From positions 23,383,547-23,447,546 of the forward strand of contig NC_087067.1 in NCBI RefSeq assembly GCF_963678635.1: a DNA stretch of 64,000 nt. The letters are read 5' to 3'. Positions within the stretch are counted from its first letter, which is position 1; the number at the start of each line of letters is the position of its first letter. This DNA comes from Symsagittifera roscoffensis. Its lineage: Eukaryota > Xenacoelomorpha > Acoela > Convolutidae. Both the position numbers and the translations under genes were made by a program. Under the pieces are notes generated by a model. The model made no database searches and had not been told where the DNA came from. It saw only the letters and a list, made by a program, of their open reading frames with translations. Positions 36,237 to 48,000 of this stretch are shown piece by piece.

Positions 36237-36597
36237 TGATGGATGCAATCACTTAAAACAAGTATTTATTTTATACTTTGATGTTTCTCACTGTAAAGTA
36301 ATATTGACTAACCAATCATGACCCGTGATTAATATTTACAACACAAATTATAAAGCTGAAACAACTTGTGTTTTCAGTCAGAGACTTGAAAATAAAGATT
36401 GAAAATAGTTGCTTTCTCCTCTCCTCCTACATCGCGATTAATCAGTATATCTCTAGATCTATTGAGACTAGGAAATATTATATAAGAAAGACCGAGGAGT
36501 TGACGAAACTATCCGCCTGAAAATAGGTAGCAACGAACAGACGGTGTGCCCATATCCAAAATTACTCTAGAAGAAGGCCACCCCGGACCTCAACTCA
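36237..36597 (+). repeat. Right LTR of the 4-kb element
   Basis: About 361 bases, related to the left LTR. It is preceded by AAAGAAATTCCCTAAGCCCC, which may be the polypurine/priming region though it is not purine-pure. It is followed by the target duplication ACAT. Confidence 0.7.
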
Positions 36598-36883
36598 ACA
36601 TAATTGAGTGTGATTTGCTTTCAAATCTGAGAATTATCGACTTCAGTCAAGAGACAGAGATCAACTAAACGAGAAGGTCGAAATTTTCGTTCGGGTTGCA
36701 AAGTGGGGCGTTTTGTCAGCAATTTTGGTCGTTCTGACCTGTCGATAACCTCAGCAAGGAAAAGCAGTGACGCACAAGCTCAATTATCCCATAGACTACT
36801 ACATGCGTTTACATTTGATTTCTTTCGAAGCGGTTTGATATAAAACGTAACTTTCTGCTACTCCAGCTTTGTTCAAGTCAGTT

Positions 36884-37083
36884 NNNNNNNNNNNNNNNNN
36901 NNNNNNNNNNNNNNNNNNNNNNNNNNNNNNNNNNNNNNNNNNNNNNNNNNNNNNNNNNNNNNNNNNNNNNNNNNNNNNNNNNNNNNNNNNNNNNNNNNNN
37001 NNNNNNNNNNNNNNNNNNNNNNNNNNNNNNNNNNNNNNNNNNNNNNNNNNNNNNNNNNNNNNNNNNNNNNNNNNNNNNNNNNN
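36884..37083. other. Assembly gap of 200 N
   Basis: Exactly 200 undetermined bases, so probably a placeholder of unknown true size. Open frames running across it are meaningless. Confidence 0.99.
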
Positions 37084-38525
37084 AAGCACATTGGTGAATT
37101 AATAAACACCCAGGTTTCCAATTTTCAGTTGATGTAGCAGCTGCTGCTTACCAGATTTTATATGCCGTTTAATTTATTTCCACACAAGTTAACTCCGAAG
37201 ACACGCTTATGAAAAAAAAAGATTCAGAGACATTTTTTCATCGGTCGCGCTGGTCGCATCCATTTTGCTTCAGTAGTGTCTTTAAAAGTTCTGTTTCTCC
37301 GCTTTGTCCAACATTTGAAGTACTGTTGTTTTATTTTTTAGAAGCTGATATCACTTTAGGATGAATTATGAATTAATGAAAGCGAGAAAAAGTTTTATCT
37401 CCAGGTGTATTTTAGATTTCGAACTTCTGCCACACTAAATTAGGTACCAAAAGTAACACTTCAAAAAACTCAACAAGAAAGAGTTTTTCCATCAATTTTT
37501 TTGGAGCAATTAGCTCGCCTCAGATAAACTTTTGGTTTCGAAATGATTTATGATTTCGCTTGAACGGATACAATCTCGTCTCCATTGCTTTTTTACAGTA
37601 AAAATTCCCTTTTATTCTTAGAATTATCCACCCATCGGCCGAACCTTAATTTCCTGACTTTTTCCTGGATTGCGTCATTCCCAGAGAATCTGTTAAAGCT
37701 TGAGTATCAGGTTGTCTAGAAATACCCAATTCCAATCGCGATCTTCTAAAAGTTCCGACAAGCGAACGTAATATTCTGTACATATAATCACAACCTCGGC
37801 ACTCGCTGGGCAAACTTAAGCAACTGCGAGAAAAGGGTTTAACCTAAATTATTTATTATGTTTGAAACTGCTTTTGATCTTATACGAGAAACTAGGGATG
37901 GAACTGCTGATTGTAGGTGAGGTTGACATAGTAAGGATAGCACTTGTTGTCTGATGGAGAACTCACTGTTTGATTCTGGTGTCAGTCGAGTTGTTTGATG
38001 ACATTTAGTGATTTTTTTTTGTACAATGGTCGCCAAAATGAGGCAATGATACGTTTATTAATGTGTGGTCTTTTGCGACGGTTACTTGATGTTTGTTTTG
38101 ACCATTTTAAATGTTCTTGTTCCGATCATTTAAGACAAACAATCAGCGAAATAGGTCGAGTGACTTATCATATTAAGGCCCAATAAGAGTTTTTTAAATT
38201 TTTTTTTGGTATTCTTGTAAGTTTTTTTTACAAAAACTGTTTTCCAATTAGCTTAAATTTTTATGATTGTCAAATACGCCTAAACTCCGTTCAGATTTTT
38301 TTTCCGTTCAGATTTTTGTAATCGCACCATTCAGAAAAAAAAAACTTGCAGAGTAACCGGCTATCCTATCCTTGTTTTCTAAAGATTATGATTAAGTTGT
38401 CGTGTTCCTGTTGATTTATTTCAACGTTGCTAACAAGCTTGCTTAGACGCTCCTACACAACCGAATAGTCCATTAGCTGAAATAATTCCCCACTTGAAAG
38501 GATGTTTAAAATGAGAGTGAAAACC
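37084..38525. other. No gene seen
   Basis: AT-rich. A 63-codon plus-strand frame at 37995-38186 and a 65-codon minus-strand frame at 37839-38036 resemble nothing known. Confidence 0.45.
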
Positions 38526-38526
38526 A

Positions 38527-38930
38527 ATTTTTTGCAGACTTTGTTTTAAGATCATCTATCTGTATTTTTAGTAGTCTGAAAATTCTTAGGTCGAAATGTT
38601 TGGTTGTTTTTTGAATTTGAAACATTTGAAGAAGGTCTTTTGAACAACTCTTTTGACGAAAACAATTGAAGAAGGACTTTTGAACAACTCTTTTGAATGG
38701 TGACTGATTTTTTATCAAAAAGCAGGTACCTTTCAAAAGAGTTGTTCAAAAGACCTTCTTCAAAGGCTTTCTGGTATCAAAACGAGATTGATGATGTCCT
38801 TAACTAACTACAAGAAAAAAAATATGTTTTTTTGCAGACTTTGGATAAAATCATCCGTCTGTACTTTTTGGTCTGAAATTTCTCAGGTGGTCGAGCTGTT
38901 TGGTTTTTTTGAATTTCAAACTGAAATATA
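38527..38930. repeat. Duplicated 100-bp block flanking a 32-bp inverted repeat
   Basis: The block at about 38527-38625 is repeated at about 38826-38925 in the same orientation (shared TTTTTTTGCAGACTTTG, ATCATC and GGTCTGAA-like strings). Between them the 31-base sequence at 38626-38656 is repeated at 38666-38697 with one change, and again inverted at 38732-38763, giving a 32-bp stem with a 34-base loop. Confidence 0.85.
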
Positions 38931-39280
38931 CAAACTCGAAATTATCTTCAAGAGAGTGTTGGATGCAGCAGCAATCATCTGAGCATACTGGCTTACAGCA
39001 TAATAAGTTTTTCAGGTGATCCGTTACAAGATTTTCAGAACTAAAATTTCCTGAACCATGAAACTACAAGTAAATTAAGTTTACCAAACAAAGCGAATTT
39101 TTGTAAGAAGAGTCAACGTAAAAGTAGAAAAAAATGAAACGATTGAATTTGACTTCACAATAAAATCCCGGGTTGACGTCCATACAACTGTCCATACAAG
39201 AAAATTGCTTTTTATAAAATTTTACGTATTTACGTATGAAGCTTTTGAAAAAATTCTTATCAAACAATTTTCGTAAAAAA

Positions 39281-39412
39281 GTTATTTGATAAGCATTTTT
39301 GCGATCGAAATTTTTTCGAAAATAATAATAAATTGGTTTAAAAAAAGTTATTTGATAAGCATTTTTGCCATCGAAATTTTTTCGAAAATAATAATAAATT
39401 GGTTTAAAACTC
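39281..39412 (+). repeat. Two-copy 66-bp tandem repeat
   Basis: The copies start at 39281 and 39347 with GTTATTTGATAAGCATTTTT and differ at about one base (GCGATCG against GCCATCG). This recent duplication also makes the peptide repeats seen in nearby open frames, which are not genes. Confidence 0.95.
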
Positions 39413-40283
39413 AAACATCACAAATTAGTGACAGTTTTGATTATATGAGAGCAACTTTGTTTGAGATCAAATAAAATGTTTGAATCTAAAAATTGTTGAG
39501 TATACAATTTCAATTCCGAAATTTGTATGATAAGCTTTTTTCAATAGAAAAAACACATTTTTAAAATAAAGTTTTTTTAATCCCTTTTAGATTAAAAACT
39601 CGCGGCTGTGCTCAAATAAACATTTCATTCCACGTCTAATTTTTTTTTATCTAACCACGTAGTATAAGTTGAATTTTTCAACCAAGAAATCAAAAAAAGT
39701 CACAAGCGATTGTTTGTTAAAAAACATTTACTATTTTTGTTTTTCATATGCTCTGATAGACCTAAAATTGTTTAAAAAAAACATGTTTATTTTCTCAAAC
39801 ACTGAATTTCTAAAAGTAAAATTTCTTTAGCCTCATATAAAACTTATGTTTTCAGTTAATAACTCTGAGTGAAAATGTTAATACTAAATTACATGGCTAA
39901 TATCACCAAATGCAGTTTATTTGCGTGGTAACTGCCACTTACACTCTGGGTTTTTGCATGATAAAGTCTCATGGCTATTGCGTTTGTGGATTTAACACAA
40001 AACTTGAAACAATTATTTTTAGAATTTTCAATTATTGAAAAATACTTTTTATTCACTTTCATAGAGGATGGGGAAATGCTTGTCATACCATTTCATAGTA
40101 TAAAAAAATGAAATTAAGGCGAAAAATAAACAGATTGTGGCAAAAAATGCTTATTATAAATTTTCATAGTGTGGAAAAATCGCTCACTTTGCTTTTTTCG
40201 CACAATTTTTTCAGCCTATGAAATTGTATAAAAATGTATTTACGCATTTTTTCTTGTATGAAATTGAATGATAAGCTTTTGTC

Positions 40284-40377
40284 AATCAAGGATTTTCGTC
40301 AACCCGGGTTTTTTAAATTTACTCAGATCCAATCAAGGATTTTCGTCAACCCGGGTTTTTTAAATTTACTCAGATCC
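40284..40377 (+). repeat. Two-copy exact 47-bp tandem repeat
   Basis: The copies at 40284-40330 and 40331-40377 are identical; each contains GTCAACCCGGGTTTTTTAAA. The lack of differences points to a very recent event or to gene-conversion-like homogenisation. Confidence 0.95.
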
Positions 40378-41129
40378 AAACTTACTAAGAAAAATCACTT
40401 AAATGGCGTACATTATAATTTTTCTACGTTGAACTTAATCAAACTAATTGTAAGATGAAAAAAGCGAGAAAATCGAAATATAGGTCGAGCATAGTCTAAG
40501 CATATCACTGTAAGCTCAAGCAAAATGAGCTTAATTTTTGATCGAGAAGGTCATAAAATGTCACAGGACCGTCTAACTTGACATCATAATATTATGCTTT
40601 TATGGTTTTTCTTTACAGCTAATAATGTAAATAAGTAAATCCCAACATTTGCGACCAAAAATAATCCCATGATACTCATTTCGAACTTAATTTTGCTCAA
40701 AGCATGTCAAAAATACAGAAAGAGCTTAAGGATGAAAAGAGGCAGAACAAAAATTAAAATTTAGCACCGGAAAAGTTTAGGAGAAAATCTGTATAAGGCT
40801 ATTTAAAACCACTGATTTGGTCGTCCGTTCTTTCACGGGCAAGTAACACAATTGTGTCAGATCCAGAAAAACACCCAAATTTCAGCAAAAATAACAATTT
40901 CTCGAAAATCAGTGAGTAAGTTGAAATCAACAAAGTCTGGAGCTCGGTTTATTATTTATATAAGTAAACACTCTCGACCTTTTTCTCTTCCCTCCACTTT
41001 CTAAATTGCTCTAGCTTCTAGCTTCCTTTGCAATTTACTTTTCATGCTTTTGCTCTGTTGTCACTGTCAAGAACGTAGCACTTACTCAAACTGTGCGCCC
41101 TTGCTAGCTAGACTCGGGCTTAGAGAAGC

Positions 41130-41340
41130 CCAGGGCTGCACACTACCAAGAAGGACAAAAACACACTTCAACAATACCGAAATGTGGCCGACAAAGTCGA
41201 AACGACGCGGCTCGCTCAATTTTATTTGCACTAGGATCAGGCCTATGATCAGAAGAAAGCTTCGTATCAGTTTACAAAAAAATATGGCAGAAAATCTTGA
41301 ATTACAGATAAAAACTTCAACAAGGTTTTATTAGACAATG
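41130..41340 (+). other. Possible decayed coding fragment
   Basis: One plus-strand frame reads with protein-like text (TTKKDKNTLQQYRNVADKVE, then ETTRLAQFYLH, a TAG, then DQAYDQKKASYQFTKKYGRK) and a final stop. GC content is higher than in the flanks. It may be a fragment of an old gene or retrocopy. The family is not recognised. Confidence 0.25.
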
Positions 41341-41796
41341 AAATTTTCATTTATTTGAGAAAATCAGCAGGAATTTTGGTTGAAAGTGTACAAAACTTAT
41401 ATGGGTTATTATTCAAACGTTGGTAATTATTCAATTGAAAAATTTATTTTTAGCAAATAGTTTGATGCATAATTAGATAGCGGCGAAATTGGAACTTTTA
41501 AAACTCATTTGAAAATAACATATTCACACAAATTATTAGCAAAAAAAGGTTACAGTGGGAGTTTTTTTGCATTCAGGTTTCTGAGTCGCATCTTATCAAA
41601 TCATCGTTTGTTTCTTAGTTTCCGTTTTTAGTCTCATTTTATTATATCATCATATCATCTCGTTATCGTTGCTTTTTCAGACCTTTTTTTCAGTTTTCTT
41701 TTTTTCCCTTTTTTTCGATAGAAGTTAATATCTTCGCATCAATTTTGTTGGCTTTTTGGAATTCTTTCAAGCTTTCGAATTCCTTTCACACTTCGT

Positions 41797-42010
41797 TCAC
41801 ACCTCTTCCTCTTTCACGTCGTGCGCAGTTGATGGTCGACTGTCCACCTTAACGTCCTCTAATGCCACTCCTTTTTGAGCGTTTGTACCAGCGCTGCTCT
41901 TGGTGCTTCCCTGTCGGCTGTTGCCTTTTGAACCAGCCTTCTCCTTCTCCAGGAGTTTCTGGATCTTCACTTCATACTCCTGATCTTTTCGCTTCATTTC
42001 TTCATGCTTC
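41797..42010 (-). CDS. Channel gene exon 7: charged C-terminal tail
   Basis: It follows acceptor GTTGCAG (42011-42017) and runs to the stop at 41797. Its one-base phase fits the two bases left by exon 6, and no other gene for it is visible nearby. The 70 residues begin KHEEMKRKDQEYEVKIQKLL (coiled-coil-like) and end in an acidic EEEV. In four-helix channels the end after M4 is outside the cell, so a long charged tail is unusual. Alternatively this is the last exon of a separate gene. Confidence 0.5.
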
Positions 42011-45000
42011 CTGCAACACGCACTCAGTATAACTATAGTACCAATTATAGTAAAATATAAATATTAAATTAAAAATATAAATTTTACTATAATATAATCA
42101 TAGTAAAATTAATACCAATTTGTTAGCAATATCCCTTTTCGGTTAAATAATCAAAACAAAATCGATTAAACTAAAACTGCTTATTTTGACATTGGAACAC
42201 AATTGTTCAATATTTATTCCAGCTGGTAAAAACTAAGCAAAAAGCACCCTTCTGATAATAATGCTCAATTCAAAAAAGTTCGACAAAAATTTGCCGAGGC
42301 ATCGTAGAAGAAAGAAAGCCGAGATCTGACGAGACAAAAAAGTTTCGCGGGGCAGGGACTGATCTAGGGTTTTTTGGTATGAGAGGAGCAGATTTTAAAA
42401 AATTTTGCCGACTTTTTTTAAGTCGACCCCCAATCCGCCTTGATCTTACGGCAGAAAGACACTTATGCGCCGATAACGCATAAAAGTACTAAGGAAAAAG
42501 GTTTGCAATACAATTATTTGCCAAAGACATCAATTTTAATTGATTTATTACAGAATCTTTCATTTTACCTAAAATTCGAAACAAATTGAGTTTAAATCAA
42601 TTCAGTTTCATCTGTTATTAGATATAAATAATTGCTAGCTAAACTTGAACTCATATTTAATCGATATGAAATCAATCAAAATTAAATTTTAAGTCAATTT
42701 AGATCGTTTTTTACGCATATACTACGTACATTCAACAAATCTCGTAAAATTGATTTTTTTATTACTGTCATGGCGAACTAAGGATTTTCTCGCGGGTTGA
42801 GGTGAATTTTCAAAAAAAAAATCTGAGCTTTCCCAAATCACTATGAAGACCGTAATTTGACCAAAATTTGCGCGCCGCAGTCAAAATTTAGAAAATAAAA
42901 ACTGTAAAAAAGGCTTTTTAGACACTTTTTAATAAAGTTTGACCAAAATGTTGGGTTCTTTGGCGCGCTCTCTCCCCTCAAAATTAGTAAATATTCGCGC
43001 CATATGTGTTTTTGTGAAATTTAGCCAAGGTTTCATCAATATTATACACAACTGTTCAAAAAGTGAATCATACAGTGCATTAATATATATACAAGATATA
43101 CTGAATTGCATACTATATCAAACATATTTCATGATTTTTTTTTTTCAAATTGAGCAAAACTTACAAAACTAATCAACTTATATTGGCAAATTTTGCGTCC
43201 AATTTCACGTTTTTTACTCAATTTTTGTTGTTTGTTTAAAAGTGAGACAAAATGTTTTTTGAAAAGCATGGTTTTGAGCAAAAGTTTGTTTGATTTGAAA
43301 TAGATTTTGAATGAAACAGGAACCAACCAAAAAAACCATCCGACCACCCGCCCCACTATGTGGCCCATCGTTAACTTTTCCCCGAGCCAAGCTTCATTTC
43401 AAAAATTAACCCTAATTTATTTAAATTATTTTTATTGATTTCTACGAACTCAAAAATCTCTCCCTGTCATTTATGTGGAAAAATTTAATTTTTTTTTGAT
43501 GGTTTTTACTTTCTTTGATGTTTTTTTTGTTGATATTACATTTTTTGAAGAAGGATGACAGAATATTGTGGATACTAAGACTTGCCACGTTTTGGGGCCT
43601 AAAATTTGCCAGTATGCCCACTTTAAGATAATTATTGCGCGATATATTTGGTTTTTTTAACGCAGGGTTATTTTGTCTTGAAGTCATTCAAAATTTACTT
43701 AAGGCTCACAACTTGGTGTTTTTTAATTCTTTGCAATATAAAATATGTCACAGTGTATTTTACATAGCAAGTGAGATGATCGGTTTCAAAAAATATCCCA
43801 TTTTTTGAAAACATCGTCAAACTTTTTAAGACGAACAATACTCAATAGACCTTAAGCGACAGTAAAAAAGTTCTTGGTTTTTCTATGATACAAGCAGTTT
43901 TGTTTTAAATGGATATTTTTTTTTCAGTAAGAAACTGTTGCAATCATTTGCAGAGCATTTTACTTGCACAAACCTGCTTTGTACGAATGATTTTTATGCT
44001 GCTCATCATCATCTGTGTAAATGTAAACTTAAGTCCATTTTTTTGTAAAATAAGCAACCGTCAGCCAGACAAAATGCCGGGCTTCAAAACTGTACCGAAA
44101 ACTTTGTTTGCTTAATATCAAACACGGACACAACAATTTTTTTCTTTTGGCTCATAAAAGTGCTGAGATGTTTTTTTTCTGAGTAGGTGCTATATTGATT
44201 AAAAAATAAATTTTCTGTGCCTGAGAAAATAGGCTCGATTTTCAGGGTATCAGCAATCAATTTGGCCAACAATTTGGAATAGACTATAAATTTTTTGTTG
44301 ATTTTATTTTGAGATTTCAAATAAAGTTACAAAATAATTAACATGAAACGCTGAAAATTAGTTCTGAAAATTGAATTTTGGTTTGTATTTAATTTTGAAG
44401 ATAGAGTGGTGCAAATTTTTAAAACACTTTTACAGTCACAGACAACTTGAAAAAAACTGGCTGAAAATGCCGTTCTAGGGCATTTTTTGGAAGATTCCTA
44501 AAAACTATTTAAAAAATATACTGAGTTTTATTGGCTCGCGCTTTCTTTAGGGTTGGCTTATCATAAATTGTTTTTGTATAACAGCACCAAAATGGGGATC
44601 TTTTGAGTGGTTTAGGGGTGGAATTTCTCGACAAGAGCGTACCCTCTATATCTGCTTTTGAAAAGAATAGCCGTTCCATTCATTTTTCTATGTTTCAGCA
44701 TTTAGTTTCTGAAATAGTTTTTGGGTTGAAATGACTCTAAGTTAATCTCTTGAAATCGAAGAGTTAAAAGTTGGGTTTGATGCTAACTTGCTGGTGTTTT
44801 TGAAGAACACGATTCCATATATGACATGGAAGATGATGATGAAGAGCATTAGGAAGATGATGCAACCTATATCTATGGTCCTCGCGTAGTCCTCCTCCTT
44901 GAAGGGGGAGATAAGGGCGAAGAGAACTGTCATGAGACAGAGGTAGAGCATCGCTCCTAAGATGTAAGCGTCCAGGTACGTCAAGTATGAGATCACCTAT

Positions 45001-48000
45001 ACAAAAAAAAACTTAGCTATGAATTTGAATCCGCGTACTTTATATAATAATGATAATTATTATTATTATTGTTCCGACTTTCGATACGAAAGTAACGGAA
45101 TATTTGTGCTCGGGGTGGGTTTTTTTTCTTCAGACAAATTTCGACTTTTTAACTAGCCATTTCTGACGGAAATTTTTTAAATCATTCGAAAGGTATTGTT
45201 GTCTTGAGCTTAAATTTGAAAAGATATTTCACCTGTGATCATTTTTCGTAAAGTTACGGGGGTTTAAAGATTGCCATTTTGGCCAATTTGCGACAATTAA
45301 CGCGCGATATATTTCGCGCTATTAACGCGTAAGCGGAGAATTAATCCGTCTTAAAATTGTTCCAAATTGGTTAAAAGAAGCTTATTTGCTACAGTTGGTT
45401 TGTTACAAGGAGCGAAATCTTTCCTTTTGTACTTTATATGGCGTGTGGGGGGATGATTTTCATAAAAAATTTCACATTTTAGAAAAAAAAATTCTTTTGT
45501 TTTATTTCATTGAATTTTTAAATGTTATTACTGCTCCATAAACCTTAAAAGGCAGTCGGAACATTCAGGGCTTCGCCCTGATACAAGCAGTCTTGTTTAT
45601 TTTGAAATTGGTATGTTAAATCCAAAGATTGATTTATTCATAATTTCATGCAGTACCAATTTAGAAGATCATCAGGAGATTTTTTGGTCTGTCGAGTGAC
45701 GTCTCTTCCTCTGGGCAATTATTCTACATTACAGTCCTATTTCATAGTTAGATCTTATTTTAATTTCCAAAAAAAAAACTGTTTAAGGGAAAAGTTTTTT
45801 CAATCGTAAATTCGTTTTTTAAAAGAACCTTCAAATTGGAAGGGAAAAATTTATGCTGATAATTTACAAAATTGATTGTATTTTGAAAAACTCTAATTTG
45901 GAAAAACACCAGAAATACCAGTTAGTTGTTTATCGAGCGGTTTCTTCAAATTCTTTTTTAATCTTTTTTTTCTGTCTCGAATCGTGGTACTGGTGTTCTT
46001 AATTTTCAGCACTTTGCTTTTTTAACTCAGCTGCTGCGATCAGTATGAAAAGATTGAGCGAATTTGAACCAAACGCAGAAATATGTACGCTTAATAAAAT
46101 ACGCTCAGAAAATTCTGAGCTAAACTATAGTCTCGATATAACAAGCACTGACAGGACCTGCGGCATACTCAAGATAGATACAGACGCTTTTTTCTTTAAC
46201 TATCAGTTTTGAAGGTTATATGACTGTTTTGTTATTCGAAGGTACTTGTTAAAAAAACTGGAATTGTACTATTTTAATATGCATTATTTGAGAAATGGAG
46301 AGGGGTTGGGTGGTAGCGTACCGGGAGGTTTCCGGCGACACTGAGTTTGAACGCAACGGCTACTAAGAGGAGAGTCATGGAGCCGCTGATTCGGGAGGTG
46401 TTCCATCCGGGGTCAAAGGCGAAACAGGTCAACGACAACACCACCAGACTGAACATCAACATCACATTGTTCACTATGAAGAACCTGAAAACAGAGCTTG
46501 TTCACACTCACACACACATCATTGAACTATAATATTGGTCTGAAAACTGCTAATTATTTTTTTTTGGAAAACCTCAAACTGTGGACGACTCAAATTAATT
46601 TGAGAACTGCGATTATTTTAGAAACAGCAATGAATCGGAAGTTAAAATTAATCCAAACTAAGATATTAGTTTGAATAAGTTGAGAACTTAAAATAACTAT
46701 AGCTTTGATTAATTTGCGAAAAGTAATTTTAAAAATAAAAATTGTTTTGAAGAAGAAATTGAAAACAGTCCTTTTGAAAACGAAAAAAGTTTTTACCAAG
46801 ATGAATAAAATGATGGGCTGAAAAACTGATGTGTTGAAAATTGAAATTTTCAGGAAAAAAAAATCAAGAAAAAACTTCCAACAGTTTATTTTTATTTTCG
46901 AAAAAAAGCGTTATTATTTCATAGATTTTAAGATTGCGTCCAGGTCTTCAACATTTAATTTTTGGGAAAACAAAAATAAGAAAACCAGGGACGGATCTAG
47001 GTTTTTCTTGAGGCGGGGGGAAGGGATAATTTTCAGAAAAAAATTCAGGGTTGATTGCCTAAAATTGGTTGTCAAAAAATAATATCAAATAGGAAATGGA
47101 GGGGACCCTTTGATTGTTGAGGGAGTCAAAACCCTGAAAAAAAAGCGTCCCCCGCCCTCCACCCTATATGCGCCCCTGAAGAAAAGTAGCGCAGGTATTA
47201 ACTGACTTGGTTCTTCTGGCGACTCTGCACATGGCGATGACACTTCCTGCAGTGTAGCCTTTCTCCACCCTCCTGGCCCTGCCCACCTCCGACTGGGACT
47301 CTTCAGGCACGTGCTCAGTCTAAACCACACCACCTTCAAATTACACTGACTGATCACAAGCAGACCAGGAAAGAGACAAGACACTTTGAGAACATTTTAC
47401 GACTTAAAAGTAGAGAATCATTGTTTGAACAGACAGGGTTTTTACCTCCACATGATTGAACAGAATCCACTCCTCGCCGTCTCTGAAGGTGTCCGGATCC
47501 ACAGTCCCCACCCGTGACTCATCCACACTCAGTTGGATCTCACTCGCGTGTAGCTCACTCGACACTCGCACCCCTAGATCCTGGATCTAGAAAAATAGAG
47601 AGATAGTTAACTAAGGATAAAAAGAGTTAAGACGACTTATCCTCAAGGGAAGGGATCAGAAAACGAGCTTTTCAAATCTTAACGGAGAACCACTAATTTA
47701 CACCTGCTTTAAATCAACATACAGTTTTTGATAAATTTCTAGAGAGAGGGAGAGAGAGTTAGAGGAAAAAATGTAATTAATCGATTACATAGATAGAAGA
47801 AGTTCTTTTCGAAAAAAAAACAAAAATCCAGATCTGGAAAATTGAATTATTAAGCAGAAGCCAACTACTGAGCCAACCAGGAAACGTGTTCCGCGGCTAT
47901 TCTATATTGACGCAACTTTTCAATTTTTGAAGTGTTGGTAAGTATCTTTAACATGAAAACTCTTTTAAACATCTTAAAGAAAGCTATTTTTCAGACTTTG

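Larger units (their letters stand above)
32558..36597 (+). mobile_element. Non-autonomous LTR retrotransposon
   Basis: Related direct repeats at both ends (32558-32932 and 36237-36597) start TGGA and end CTCA or GTCA. The element is flanked by the 4-bp duplication ACAT (32554-32557 and 36598-36601). Two bases inside the left LTR is a primer-binding site (TGGTGCGACCAGTGAGGCTC, 32935-32954) whose complement reads as a tRNA 3' end: acceptor strand, discriminator base and CCA. The 3.3-kb interior has no gag or pol; the longest open frames are about 98 codons (35668-36217). This fits a LARD-type derivative that would depend on another element's enzymes. LTR divergence between the two ends is substantial, so the insertion is old. 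Confidence 0.75.
42011..44787 (-). other. Last intron of the channel gene
   Basis: It contains fragments of family B MITEs (42353-42435 and 42775-42960) and a remnant of a family A end (GATACAAGCAGTTTTGTTTT at about 43889). The rest is AT-rich and has no gene. Confidence 0.45.

Noticed and set aside
36799-37121. Three open frames through the gap
   Set aside because: They consist almost wholly of undetermined bases.
47085-47384. 99-codon minus-strand frame overlapping channel exon 4
   Set aside because: The channel reading frame is a different one and fits the neighbouring exons; this frame is its shadow plus the family B MITE.
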